Shown here in pieces: positions 1 to 7,085 of a DNA stretch of 18,724 nucleotides. Source of the DNA: Sulfurimonas sp. UBA6014 (GTDB taxonomy: Bacteria > Campylobacterota > Campylobacteria > Campylobacterales > Sulfurimonadaceae); assembly GCA_002428085.1 (NCBI GenBank), contig DJAA01000040.1, positions 284-19,007 on the forward strand, given 5' to 3'. Position 1 is the first letter of the stretch. The number at the start of each line of letters is the position of its first letter. Below the pieces are notes generated by a model. That model had not been told where the DNA came from. It saw nothing but the letters and a program-made list of their open reading frames with translations, and made no database searches. The position numbers and the translations under genes are program-made.

Positions 1-320
1 AAACTGTTTTCTTTGTAAAGCGTCATTTTCACATACGCTGAGGGAAATTTAGCCAATGCTTTTTTGCCCGCATTTTCTTGAGAGTTACAGACAATGCCAC
101 TTTTTTTTGAAACCTCTAGTTTAAAATTGCATCGTGCATCAAAAGCATAAAGACTCTCCAACTGCTCTTGAAGTTTATGCTCAGGCGGAAAAACTACCAA
201 TCGCATGCAAGGAATTTTATCTTCTATGGCTTTTGCGTCATAGATTGTAACAGAGGCGTTATCACTACAAGCGGTTAAAAAAAAGGCTAAAAAAGCGAGA
301 GAAAAATATGTTTTCACCAT
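1..320 (-). CDS. Putative lipoprotein, C-terminus beyond the left edge
   Basis: This is an open reading frame on the minus strand that starts with ATG at 320-318 and stays open to the window edge, so 106 residues are visible and the C-terminus is missing. Residues 3-17 form a short positively charged and hydrophobic signal ending in the lipobox LTAC, with the lipidated cysteine at C18. This predicts signal peptidase II processing and membrane anchoring; no aspartate follows directly (residue 19 is Ser, residue 20 Asp). Three further cysteines (C38, C64, C78) lie in the mature part and could form disulfides in the periplasm. The start overlaps the methyltransferase stop by one base (TAATG), and only a weak AAAGA-type ribosome site precedes it, so translation is probably coupled. 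An alternative GTG start is the very next codon. I do not recognise the family. The gene is real on the evidence of the signal peptide and operon position; function unknown. Confidence 0.8.
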   Translation of the reverse strand, partial: MVKTYFSLAFLAFFLTACSDNASVTIYDAKAIEDKIPCMRLVVFPPEHKLQEQLESLYAFDARCNFKLEVSKKSGIVCNSQENAGKKALAKFPSAYVKMTLYKENS

Positions 321-1003
321 TATCTTTTTTTAAATAGTAGGAGTGTTTTATCTCCAGTATCATAAAGCGAAAAAGTTTGTTTATCAAAAAGCTCTAAACC
401 TTCAAGTTTTTGAAATATTTTTATTTTATGAAAGTATTGGATGATAGTGTCCTGATATTTTTTATAACTTCCATTGGCTTCTTTTTCAAAAAGAGTAAAT
501 TTAGTAGCAAGCTCATCATTTAAAAATACGGCATCTACGCTTAAAAACTCTTTATCATTTTCACTCGTCATACTTCCCTCTGCAACATCACTAAAACCAT
601 AGCGAGTGTTTACATCAGCTATAAAAAGTCCTTCATCACTGAGTTTTTGACTTACAGCATATAAAAACTTGAGTAAATCTTCTTCATTTAAAAAGTTCAA
701 AACATCAAAAATAGCCACGATAGCATCGTACTTCCCCTCGACATCTGCAACATCGATACACTCAGCATCAAAGCCCTGAAGCTTGCACTCTTGAACCATA
801 ACAGCACTTAAATCAATCCCTTTGCAGGTTACGCCATCACTCATCATGCGTCGCATAAAGCCACCGCGACCACATCCAATATCTAAAAGTGTTTTGACAT
901 TTTTGCCCTCTAGTTCTGAGTGATAAAGGTCATAAAGGGCTTCTGTTGCCTCTTCAATGCCAAGCAAATGTTCAGCTTTTGCGTATAAATCTAAGTTTGT
1001 CAT
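320..1003 (-). CDS. Class I SAM-dependent methyltransferase
   Basis: The 227-residue soluble protein has a Rossmann-type methyltransferase fold. Motif I is LLDIGCGRGG at residues 39-48, the glycine-rich loop that holds S-adenosylmethionine. The acidic residue that binds the ribose is D64 in KGIDLS. A motif IV-like segment, AIFDVLNFL, sits near residues 97-105, and a further strand, GLFIADVNT, at 125-133. The variable C-terminal half, which should decide the substrate, matches nothing I recognise, so the target (small molecule, protein or RNA) is unknown. The ATG start overlaps the hisG stop in an ATGA (1003-1000), and no good ribosome site is visible, which fits translational re-initiation after hisG. 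Co-expression with hisG and coaX does not by itself show a role in histidine or CoA synthesis. The enzyme class is secure and the specific role is not known. Confidence 0.9.
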   Translation of the reverse strand: MTNLDLYAKAEHLLGIEEATEALYDLYHSELEGKNVKTLLDIGCGRGGFMRRMMSDGVTCKGIDLSAVMVQECKLQGFDAECIDVADVEGKYDAIVAIFDVLNFLNEEDLLKFLYAVSQKLSDEGLFIADVNTRYGFSDVAEGSMTSENDKEFLSVDAVFLNDELATKFTLFEKEANGSYKKYQDTIIQYFHKIKIFQKLEGLELFDKQTFSLYDTGDKTLLLFKKR

Positions 1004-1629
1004 ACGATTTTTTGTTCTGCTTTTATGACTGCATTTATCTTTTCGTAAATATCTAAAACTTCATCTTTTTTGGCAATGAAGCTATTTTTGTTGGCGATAA
1101 GATAAGTTGAAGAGGTCATGATATCTGCAACCACTTCTAAACCGTTTTGCTTCATGGTCGCCCCTGTTTCAACAACATCAACTATCATATCAGCGAGTCC
1201 GATGAGTGGAGCAAGCTCGATAGAGCCATAGAGTTTTATGATATCAACGGAGACAGCGCGTTGTTCAAAATAGCGTTTTGTGATGTTAACCATTTTTGAA
1301 GCGACTTTGATATCAGGTTTATTGAGGTCAAGTTTTTCACCCTTTTTCATACCGATAGAGACTTTACAAATCCCCCGCTTAAGGTCTAAAAGACGCATCA
1401 CATCAAGCCCTTGTTCTTCGAGTGTATCTAATCCAACTACGCCAATATCGGCCGCTTGGTGGTAAACATACGTTGCAACATCTTGATTTCTCACAAGTAA
1501 AAAACGAAAATTTGAAGTCTCTAGAATAAGTTTTCTATCATCAAATGCAAAACCTTCTCCAAAAATAGTCTCAAAAATCTCTAAAGTCTCTTTCGCGATA
1601 CGACCCTTTGGAAGTGCAACACTTAGCAT
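1000..1629 (-). CDS. hisG: ATP phosphoribosyltransferase catalytic subunit, short form
   Basis: HisG catalyses the first step of histidine synthesis, joining ATP and PRPP to give phosphoribosyl-ATP in the cytoplasm. The 209-residue length is that of the short form (HisG-S), which lacks the C-terminal histidine-binding domain of the long form (about 290-300 residues). In this family the short form works with HisZ, a catalytically dead histidyl-tRNA synthetase paralogue; no hisZ lies in the window. Visible signatures are ALPKGR at residues 5-10, ADIGVVGLD at 60-68, and the PRPP-binding segment DVVETGATMKQNGL at 151-164. The start at 1629 is supported by this N-terminal motif and by an AAGG element upstream. 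The gene overlaps the end of coaX by 7 bases and its own stop lies in an ATGA shared with the methyltransferase. Other histidine genes are not adjacent. Confidence 0.96.
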   Translation of the reverse strand: MLSVALPKGRIAKETLEIFETIFGEGFAFDDRKLILETSNFRFLLVRNQDVATYVYHQAADIGVVGLDTLEEQGLDVMRLLDLKRGICKVSIGMKKGEKLDLNKPDIKVASKMVNITKRYFEQRAVSVDIIKLYGSIELAPLIGLADMIVDVVETGATMKQNGLEVVADIMTSSTYLIANKNSFIAKKDEVLDIYEKINAVIKAEQKIV

Positions 1630-2240
1630 AAGTCAGCCTTTTTCATAATCTTTTTCATTCCTTTAAATATAAGAGTCTCATCGACTTTAGCATCTCTAAA
1701 GAGCGTTGCAAAGAGCGTTGCATCTCCACCTGTGAGATAAATATCCATGCCATGAGCGACAACTTCATTATAAAGTAGCTTCAAATACCCATAACTGAGA
1801 GCATCAGCGGAATTTTTTGGCATTTTATCTAAATCAATCTCAAAATTAAATGAGTAGTCAAGTGCCTTAGAAATATTTTTGTACGTTTGGCTCATGGCTC
1901 GCACTCCAGGATAAATAAAACCGCCCCCAAATACACCGTTTTTTACAAGGTCAACTGTTACCGCACTGCCAGCATCTAAAATAATTCCATTTTCGATCGC
2001 TTCACAGGCAAATATTCTATCCACACCCATAGTTTCATAATAGTGTAACATATCGACATGAGAGGACAAATCAATCCAATTTTTTAACTCTTTTAAAATT
2101 TCTTTCACGTTTGGATTGACACAAATATAAAATATTTGCTCATGCAAGGGAGCGGGATTAAAAGTTTTCACATCCTCTTTGTACTCTTTTGTGCCGTCTA
2201 AAAAATGGTACGATGTATTTCCTACGTCACAAAGAAGCAT
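1623..2240 (-). CDS. coaX: Type III pantothenate kinase
   Basis: CoaX phosphorylates pantothenate with ATP, the first step of coenzyme A synthesis. It belongs to the ASKHA fold and is unrelated to CoaA. Visible family motifs are the N-terminal phosphate-binding DVGNT (residues 5-9), MGVDRIFAC (71-79), DAGSAVTVD (89-97, with acidic residues expected at the catalytic and metal site), GGGFIYPGV (105-113) and YLTGGDA (168-174). At 205 residues it is shorter than the common 250-260 but close to the compact versions in Campylobacterota. The start at 2240 overlaps the preceding stop by one base (TGATG), and a GGAA element lies about 11 bases upstream. Its end overlaps hisG by 7 bases. Type III enzymes are reported to escape CoA feedback inhibition, so control may be mainly at expression level (inference). 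Confidence 0.94.
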   Translation of the reverse strand: MLLCDVGNTSYHFLDGTKEYKEDVKTFNPAPLHEQIFYICVNPNVKEILKELKNWIDLSSHVDMLHYYETMGVDRIFACEAIENGIILDAGSAVTVDLVKNGVFGGGFIYPGVRAMSQTYKNISKALDYSFNFEIDLDKMPKNSADALSYGYLKLLYNEVVAHGMDIYLTGGDATLFATLFRDAKVDETLIFKGMKKIMKKADLC

Positions 2241-2560
2241 CAGTGAAATTTCCAGCCCTGAGCGAGAAAAGCCTCTTTTGCTTTAGAACAAAGTGGTGCA
2301 TCAAGAAAAATAATTTTATACTTAAAATTATGTTCACAAAAAATTGTCATCTTTGCGTAAATCTCTTCAAACTTATGGACATCTTTCATAAGCAATTTAC
2401 TTTTTTGACTCACTGCGAAAATAGCCCAAAAATAGCCTGAAATATCCGTTGCTTTATAAATTTTTATCTTATTTCTCACCCCTAAATCTTTAGGAGCTAT
2501 TTCTTGCATTTTTTTATAAATTTTCCCTTTTTTTCTTAGGGAGTCTACTACCATTTGCAT
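2240..2560 (-). CDS. Conserved-type hypothetical protein, 106 aa, coupled to coaX
   Basis: I do not recognise a named domain. The protein has 106 residues, is rich in lysine and aromatic residues, and has no signal peptide or membrane segment, so it is probably cytoplasmic. The N-terminal 35 residues are strongly basic. The rest looks like an alternating alpha/beta domain: a strand around GYFWAIFAVSQKSKLL (42-57), a helix to about 75, a strand KIIFLDAP (82-89), then a final helix carrying PLCSKAKEAFLAQGW (89-103). Two ATG codons compete for the start, at 2560 and 2554; I use the upstream one, preceded by an AAGG element about 11 bases away, but the second is equally plausible. The stop overlaps coaX by one base (TGATG), which argues that the frame is genuinely translated. 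Function unknown. Confidence 0.75.
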   Translation of the reverse strand: MQMVVDSLRKKGKIYKKMQEIAPKDLGVRNKIKIYKATDISGYFWAIFAVSQKSKLLMKDVHKFEEIYAKMTIFCEHNFKYKIIFLDAPLCSKAKEAFLAQGWKFH

Positions 2561-2611
2561 TTGCGTCTCAAGCCTTTTTATTTTAAAAGTTTATTTTAGC
2601 CTTTCTTGCCT
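2561..2611. other. Short intergenic spacer
   Basis: These 51 very AT-rich bases lie between the DUF4395 gene and the 106-aa gene. Read on the minus strand they hold AAGGCT twice, about 25 bases apart, around A/T tracts. I see no terminator hairpin and no convincing -10 element, so read-through from the upstream gene is likely. This is the only non-overlapping junction in the leftward operon, so a weak internal promoter cannot be excluded. Confidence 0.4.
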
Positions 2612-3055
2612 TTAAACCATAAATTTTGGATATATTTTTTTGATGATAAAGTATATTTTACATCCTAAACAAAAGTTAAAAAGAACATCTAAAAGTGAGC
2701 AAGAGAGAAAAATGGTAGCTACAAAAAGAGAAAGTGGCAACGAATCTAAAAAATGTGCCATGATAAGTAAAAGGACAAAAAGCAGACCAAAATAAGCCGC
2801 AAGCCTTTTTGCGCCGCCATCAATAAAACTATCTTTTAATCTCAGGGCTTTTTTACTATATTTTGCAAGAACAAAAAGTGGGGAATATTTTTTATCTCCG
2901 TATAACTTAACCAAAAAGTCTAAGGCTAAAAAGAAAAGGATAAAAACTGTAAAGTTTATAAAATATGCCAGCACCAACGTGCTCACAAAAAGTGAATTAA
3001 TTCTCGAGATATTGGTATCAACACGGATAAAACTCATAGGACATGCATAAGACAT
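2612..3055 (-). CDS. DUF4395 family membrane protein
   Basis: This 147-residue integral membrane protein fits the DUF4395 pattern: an N-terminal ACP/FIRVDTNISRIN segment (residues 4-20), a KYSPLFVLAKYSKKA stretch (56-70), and the C-terminal FCLGCKIY motif at 128-135. Hydrophobic segments lie at about 22-50 (long enough for one or two passes), 85-103 and 107-127. The two cysteines of the CxxC motif (C129, C132) plus C5 could act in redox chemistry or metal binding; that is inference, since the family has no established function to my knowledge. The ATG at 3055 has an AAAGGG ribosome site five bases upstream (3066-3061). It is the first gene of the leftward operon and is followed after 51 bases by the 106-aa gene. 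Family assignment is from recognised motif pattern, not a search. Confidence 0.85.
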   Translation of the reverse strand: MSYACPMSFIRVDTNISRINSLFVSTLVLAYFINFTVFILFFLALDFLVKLYGDKKYSPLFVLAKYSKKALRLKDSFIDGGAKRLAAYFGLLFVLLLIMAHFLDSLPLSLFVATIFLSCSLLDVLFNFCLGCKIYFIIKKIYPKFMV

Positions 3056-3283
3056 AGTGACCCTTTAATAAAATAATGGCAAAAGTCTAATATGATTTTC
3101 TTAAACCTAAGTTATTGAAATTTCTTATATCTCGTGCAATACTTTTTTTTATGTTTGCAACTTTAAAACCCAAAAAATAAACAAATGTACCGATTTGATT
3201 TGAATGTGATATTTGAATAAAAAATATATGTTATAATCGTAGCTTACTTTACAGAAGAAAATATATGGTAATTTGGAGGAAAG
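3056..3283. promoter_or_regulatory. Divergent intergenic region between DUF4395 gene and efflux operon
   Basis: This 228-base A/T-rich stretch separates the leftward DUF4395 operon from the rightward efflux operon and must hold promoters for both. The rightward one is the extended -10 at 3229-3237. For the leftward unit I see only weak candidates, such as a TATTAG-like hexamer at 3092-3087, plus an AAAGGG ribosome site at 3066-3061. I find no tRNA, no coding frame with a ribosome site and no obvious operator palindrome. Confidence 0.6.
3229..3237 (+). promoter_or_regulatory. Extended -10 promoter for the efflux operon
   Basis: The sequence TGTTATAAT (3229-3237) is a perfect TATAAT hexamer preceded by TG one base upstream, an extended -10 element. 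The region upstream is A/T-rich without a good TTGACA at 17 bases, as is usual for sigma-70 promoters of Campylobacterota, which rely on T-rich periodicity and the -10. Transcription would start near 3243-3246, leaving a leader of about 40 bases before the ATG at 3284. No clear inverted-repeat operator for a TetR or MarR type repressor is visible nearby, and no regulator gene is linked. Confidence 0.65.
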
Positions 3284-4696
3284 ATGTTTATCAATAAAAG
3301 TGCATTCGCAATAAAAAAACTTGTTTCATTGTTTTTTTTATCTTTACTTTTAAATGTTTCGCAACTCAGCGCAACAGATTCACTAACGCTGAGTGAAGCA
3401 ATTGAGATTTTAAAATCACAAAATTTGGAAATACAAACAGCGATTTTAGATGTAGACGCTGCAAAAGCCGATGAAAAAACAGTTTCAGGAAACCATTGGG
3501 GGAAATTGGATTTTATTCAAGATATTGCAAATTCAAATGATGCAGGAAATGTTTTTGGATTTAAACTCACTTCTAGAGAGGCTACGTTTGGGGATTTTGG
3601 TGCTGAAGAGTTTATGAATGCAACTGGAATGAACGGTGGCATACCACCTCAAAGTGCTTACACGACTCCTCCTGAAAATCTAAACTACCCAGAGGCTAGA
3701 ACCCTCTTCCAAAGCAAGCTCAAATACGAAGTCCCTCTCTTTACTGGCTTTCAAATCAGTAGCTACACAGACATCATGAATGCTATGACAAAAATGAAAG
3801 GGTTAGAAAAAGAACAAATTGTCAACGAAAAAGTATATGAGCTGAGAAAAAGTTTTTATGACATGGCACTCTTAGAAGAATCAATCAAAAACTTAAACAC
3901 TATCCTTCAAAATATTGATATTTTACAAGAAATGACAAAAAGTATGATTGATGTCGGTTATGCGAAAAAAGTCGATTTGCTTGAAGTTGAGGCAAAAAAA
4001 GGCAATGTTGAGCGACTCATTGTCCAAATGCACTCTAACCAAAAACTTCTCTATCACTACATAAGTTTTTTACTCAACCAAAATGTAACTCAAATCACTC
4101 CACCCTCTGAGAATGTTCTTATGCCAATATTTACAAACGAAGATGTTTTGGGCAAAAACTTAGATGTTCAAAGAGCCGCAACAGGATTAGAAGTTCGTAA
4201 AAGTATGGTGTCTGTTTCAAAATCGTCTTATTATCCGATGGTGGGAGCGTTTGCTGAAATAGCGACTGCAGATGATACTTTTTTAGGTGATGCAGATGAC
4301 CACAAGTCATACACAGTTGGTGCGAGACTTTCTTGGAATCTTTTCAACGGTGGCATAGATAGTGCAAAACTTGAAAAAGCGCAAGTTGAGCAACTTAAAA
4401 CGCAGGCACAAGTGCAACTTGCTCGTAAAGGGATTACGCTTCAAATCGATAAAATACGAACAGAAATCACAACGCTTGATTCTGACGTTATATCTTTGCA
4501 AAAAGAGTTAGCACTGGCAAATGAGATTTATAGCAACTACGAGGGAAGATACCGAGAAAAACTCTCCTCTATGAGTGATGTTATCATCAAACAGTCAGAA
4601 CAAATCCAAAAAATCCTACAACTGCAACAAACAAAAAATATGCGAAATGAGAGAATATTCGCACTTGAAAAATTAGCAAACGGAGAACAAAAATGA
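3284..4696 (+). CDS. TolC-family outer-membrane efflux protein
   Basis: This is the outer-membrane channel of a tripartite efflux system; TolC-type proteins trimerise into a beta-barrel with a long periplasmic alpha-helical tunnel. The 470-residue precursor has a Sec signal peptide at about 1-30, cleaved near QLSA/TD. Two outer-membrane efflux repeats follow. In the first, an FGFKLTSREATFGDF segment (91-105) and VPLFTGFQIS (150-159) mark the first barrel hairpin; VGYAKKVDLLEVEAK (224-238) is the conserved helical turn; SWNLFNGGIDSAKLEKA (350-366) marks the second barrel hairpin. Long stretches at 165-260 and 360-455 are predicted coiled coil. There is no lipobox cysteine, unlike OprM or CusC. 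The ATG at 3284 has a strong GGAGG (3275-3279) only four bases upstream, closer than usual. The stop TGA overlaps the adaptor start (ATGA at 4693-4696), so the two are coupled. Confidence 0.93.
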   Translation: MFINKSAFAIKKLVSLFFLSLLLNVSQLSATDSLTLSEAIEILKSQNLEIQTAILDVDAAKADEKTVSGNHWGKLDFIQDIANSNDAGNVFGFKLTSREATFGDFGAEEFMNATGMNGGIPPQSAYTTPPENLNYPEARTLFQSKLKYEVPLFTGFQISSYTDIMNAMTKMKGLEKEQIVNEKVYELRKSFYDMALLEESIKNLNTILQNIDILQEMTKSMIDVGYAKKVDLLEVEAKKGNVERLIVQMHSNQKLLYHYISFLLNQNVTQITPPSENVLMPIFTNEDVLGKNLDVQRAATGLEVRKSMVSVSKSSYYPMVGAFAEIATADDTFLGDADDHKSYTVGARLSWNLFNGGIDSAKLEKAQVEQLKTQAQVQLARKGITLQIDKIRTEITTLDSDVISLQKELALANEIYSNYEGRYREKLSSMSDVIIKQSEQIQKILQLQQTKNMRNERIFALEKLANGEQK

Positions 4697-5484
4697 TAAA
4701 AAAACTTTCACTAATACTAATGTTTGGAGCTTCGCTCATAGCGGAGACTTTAACTCTCTCAGGAAGCGTTATCTCTGACAATGAAAAAATGATTACAAGC
4801 CGTTTTATGGGGTTTGTAACAAATGTAAATGTCTCAGAGGGTGCTTATGTCAAAAAAGGCGATCTGCTTTACACCATCGATTCTAAAGAGATTGATGCAG
4901 CTTTGACGCAAGTCCAACTTGCTATTTCACAGGCTCAACTCTCCCTCCAAATGTACCAAAACCAATACACAAACGTAAAGCTCAATCTTGAGAGACATAA
5001 AAGACTTTTAGAAAAAGATATGGTTTCAAAATTTGAAGTTGAAAATCTCTCCCTTGCAGAACAAAACCTAGCCAACATGATAACTATCGCTCAAAAGCAA
5101 GTCACTCAAGCGGAAGCTCAACTCGCACAAGTTAAAAATCAATACAGATATCTTAATATCGAAGCTCCAAATGATGGCGTTATCGTGGCAAAAAATATTA
5201 AAGTTGGAGAGATGGCAATGCCTGGCATGCCAGCTATCGTTTTGTCAGATTTAACACATTTAAAAATAGCAGCTGAGATAGCAGAGAGCAATCTAGGACT
5301 TATAAAACATGGAAAAAAAGTCACAGTAAATATCCCTTCACTGGGCATTAAAGAGATTGGAGAAGTGAGTGCTATTATCCCAAGCTCAAATCCCATGACC
5401 CACTCTTTTAAGATAAAAGTATCGTTCAACAACAAACGAAAAACGGTCTATCCTGGTATGTATGCTACGATAAGTATCGATTAA
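4693..5484 (+). CDS. Periplasmic adaptor (membrane fusion) protein of RND efflux pump, short form
   Basis: The adaptor bridges the RND pump and the TolC-like channel in the periplasm. The 263-residue precursor starts with a probable Sec signal (1-17, cleaved near SLIA/ET); no lipobox is seen, so it is probably not lipidated. The biotinyl-lipoyl domain is split in the usual way, with its first half at 32-64 (SEGAYVKKGDLLYTID) and second half at 153-187 (IEAPNDGVIVAKNIKVGE). Between them a long alpha-hairpin coiled coil spans about 66-150. A beta-barrel domain follows (188-262) and ends in YPGMYATISID at the stop. Typical adaptors have 350-400 residues and a membrane-proximal domain after the barrel; here it is absent. 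A GGAGA site (4682-4686) precedes the ATG. The gene is followed after 9 bases by the first pump gene. Confidence 0.92.
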   Translation: MIKKLSLILMFGASLIAETLTLSGSVISDNEKMITSRFMGFVTNVNVSEGAYVKKGDLLYTIDSKEIDAALTQVQLAISQAQLSLQMYQNQYTNVKLNLERHKRLLEKDMVSKFEVENLSLAEQNLANMITIAQKQVTQAEAQLAQVKNQYRYLNIEAPNDGVIVAKNIKVGEMAMPGMPAIVLSDLTHLKIAAEIAESNLGLIKHGKKVTVNIPSLGIKEIGEVSAIIPSSNPMTHSFKIKVSFNNKRKTVYPGMYATISID

Positions 5485-5493
5485 GGTGAAGTC

Positions 5494-7083
5494 ATGACAC
5501 ACCATAAACCTTACGAACCAAAAGATTTTGCTGGTAAGTTGGCAAAAGCATTTTTACGTAGTCCTCTCACCATTGTACTTGGTATATTTTTGCTAGCAAT
5601 CGGATATTTAGCTCTAAGTATCATGCCGCGCGAAGAAAATCCTCAAATGGTAGTCAGTGGCTCAACCGTCATCGTTGCCTTACCAGGGGCTAGTGCAGCT
5701 GAGATTGAAAAAGTAATTGTGCGACCACTTGAGAGAAAACTCAAAGAGGTAAAAGGTGTCGAGAACATCAGTGGAATGGCCATGGATAATGTCGGCATCG
5801 TCAATGCTGCTTTTTTCATTGGAGAAGAAAAAGAGGGTTCAAACCTCAAAGTGTATGATAAAATCATGCAAAATTCAGGCATGTTTCCAAAAGGGGCTAT
5901 GAATCCTATCATCAAGCCGCTTGATATTGATGTCGATATTCCCGTTGTCTCGGTCGCATTTTATTCCAATAATCCAAATATGAGTAAAACTGAGCTTTAT
6001 GACAAGGTCAAAGATATTCAACACCAAATAAACGGACTGGCAAACGTCGCAGTTACGGAAATAAAAGGTGGAAATAAACACCAATTTAACATCGAAGTTG
6101 ATATCAATAAACTCTCAGGATACAACCTCTCCATGGGGCAAATTGTTCAAGCTGTGCAGTCACTCTCCTACAGTGTTCCAGCCATTAAAAATAGATCTCA
6201 AGATAACAAAATAGTCATGGTTGGGGTAAAAAATGCCATTGAAAATGAAAAAGATGTTGGCAATATTATTGTCGCGCAATATATGGACTCTCCAATCTAT
6301 CTCAATCAAATTGCAACTGTATCTGGGTCTTATGATATTCAAAATTTTAAGTCTGTCTCCATCAGCGTACAAGACAAAGAGGGAAAATTTACACCGCTTC
6401 AAGAACAAGTTACTTTAAGTGTTTCAAAACTACAAGGGACCAATGCCGTTGTGATTGCTAATGCTGTCAAGAGCGAACTTGAATCGTATAAAGAGTCTTT
6501 AAAGAAAAATGGCATTAGTTTTGTCATTACAAGAAATGACGGCGAACGTGCAAACGAAGCGGTTAATGAGCTTGTGTTTCACCTTCTTTTATCTATCGTT
6601 ATCATCGCAATACTTTTGGTTTTTGTCCTCGGATGGAGAGAGTCTCTTATCGTTACTTTTACGGTTCCAGCTATTTTAGCCATCACTTTATTTACCGCTT
6701 ATCTCACGGGTCAAACCATTAACCGTATTACACTTTTTGCCTTTTTACTCTCGCTTGGACTCTTGGTCGATGCCGCTATTATTGTGATTGAAAACATTCA
6801 TAGACATTACCATTCTATAGAATCACAACACGAAGATGTCGATACGCTTATGATAAAAGCAACTGATGAAATAGGACCACCGACAAATATCGCAACACTT
6901 GCAATCATCATGACAATGGTTCCAATGGCGTTTGTGGGTCAAATGATGGGACAATTTATGAAACCCATTCCTGCGAATGTTCCCGTGGCTCTTATAGCCT
7001 CACTCTTTGTAGCGTATATATTTACGCCATATCTGGCGGTTAGAATGTTAAAAAAACCAGACCATAGTAAAGGGAGCCACTAA
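5494..7083 (+). CDS. RND efflux transporter, N-terminal half
   Basis: This is the first half of a proton-driven inner-membrane RND exporter. The 529 residues contain TM1 (about 24-43), the periplasmic porter region (45-355) with the MPREENPQ (44-51) and LPGASAAEIEKVI (63-75) signatures, then TM2-TM6 (about 361-515), ending in a short cytoplasmic tail. The TM4 motif LLVDAAIIVIENIHRH (423-438) carries only one aspartate, D426, followed by alanine; AcrB-type multidrug pumps have two (D407, D408), whereas heavy-metal types such as CusA also show DAA. The PREExPQ and later GPPVL motifs resemble a large group of poorly characterised RND pumps. A usual RND protein has 1000-1100 residues in one chain; here the chain ends in the loop before TM7 and the rest is the next gene. 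AAGG at 5483-5486 precedes the ATG. The substrate cannot be told from sequence. Confidence 0.93.
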   Translation: MTHHKPYEPKDFAGKLAKAFLRSPLTIVLGIFLLAIGYLALSIMPREENPQMVVSGSTVIVALPGASAAEIEKVIVRPLERKLKEVKGVENISGMAMDNVGIVNAAFFIGEEKEGSNLKVYDKIMQNSGMFPKGAMNPIIKPLDIDVDIPVVSVAFYSNNPNMSKTELYDKVKDIQHQINGLANVAVTEIKGGNKHQFNIEVDINKLSGYNLSMGQIVQAVQSLSYSVPAIKNRSQDNKIVMVGVKNAIENEKDVGNIIVAQYMDSPIYLNQIATVSGSYDIQNFKSVSISVQDKEGKFTPLQEQVTLSVSKLQGTNAVVIANAVKSELESYKESLKKNGISFVITRNDGERANEAVNELVFHLLLSIVIIAILLVFVLGWRESLIVTFTVPAILAITLFTAYLTGQTINRITLFAFLLSLGLLVDAAIIVIENIHRHYHSIESQHEDVDTLMIKATDEIGPPTNIATLAIIMTMVPMAFVGQMMGQFMKPIPANVPVALIASLFVAYIFTPYLAVRMLKKPDHSKGSH

Positions 7084-7085
7084 TG
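7071..7085 (+). promoter_or_regulatory. Ribosome site and overlapping stop/start between the pump halves
   Basis: AGGGAG (7071-7076) lies six bases before the ATG at 7083-7085, and the stop of the first half shares one base with that ATG (TAATG). The good site and the overlap indicate coupled synthesis of the two halves in matched amounts. An in-frame TAA at 7068-7070 in the second reading frame rules out a fused product by slippage at the A-run (7050-7056). Confidence 0.75.

Noticed and set aside
2189..2440. An 83-aa plus-strand frame opposite the coaX start and the 106-aa gene.
   Set aside because: The minus-strand frames there have overlaps, motifs and ribosome sites; the plus-strand frame has none of these.
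3056..3228. A regulator binding palindrome upstream of the efflux operon.
   Set aside because: The region is A/T-rich and has only imperfect short repeats, with no symmetrical site strong enough to call.
7040..7085. The pump break as a single-base frameshift at the A-run 7050-7056.
   Set aside because: Slipping there into the second frame meets TAA at 7068-7070. The second gene also has its own ribosome site and ATG, so one indel at the A-run does not rejoin the frames.
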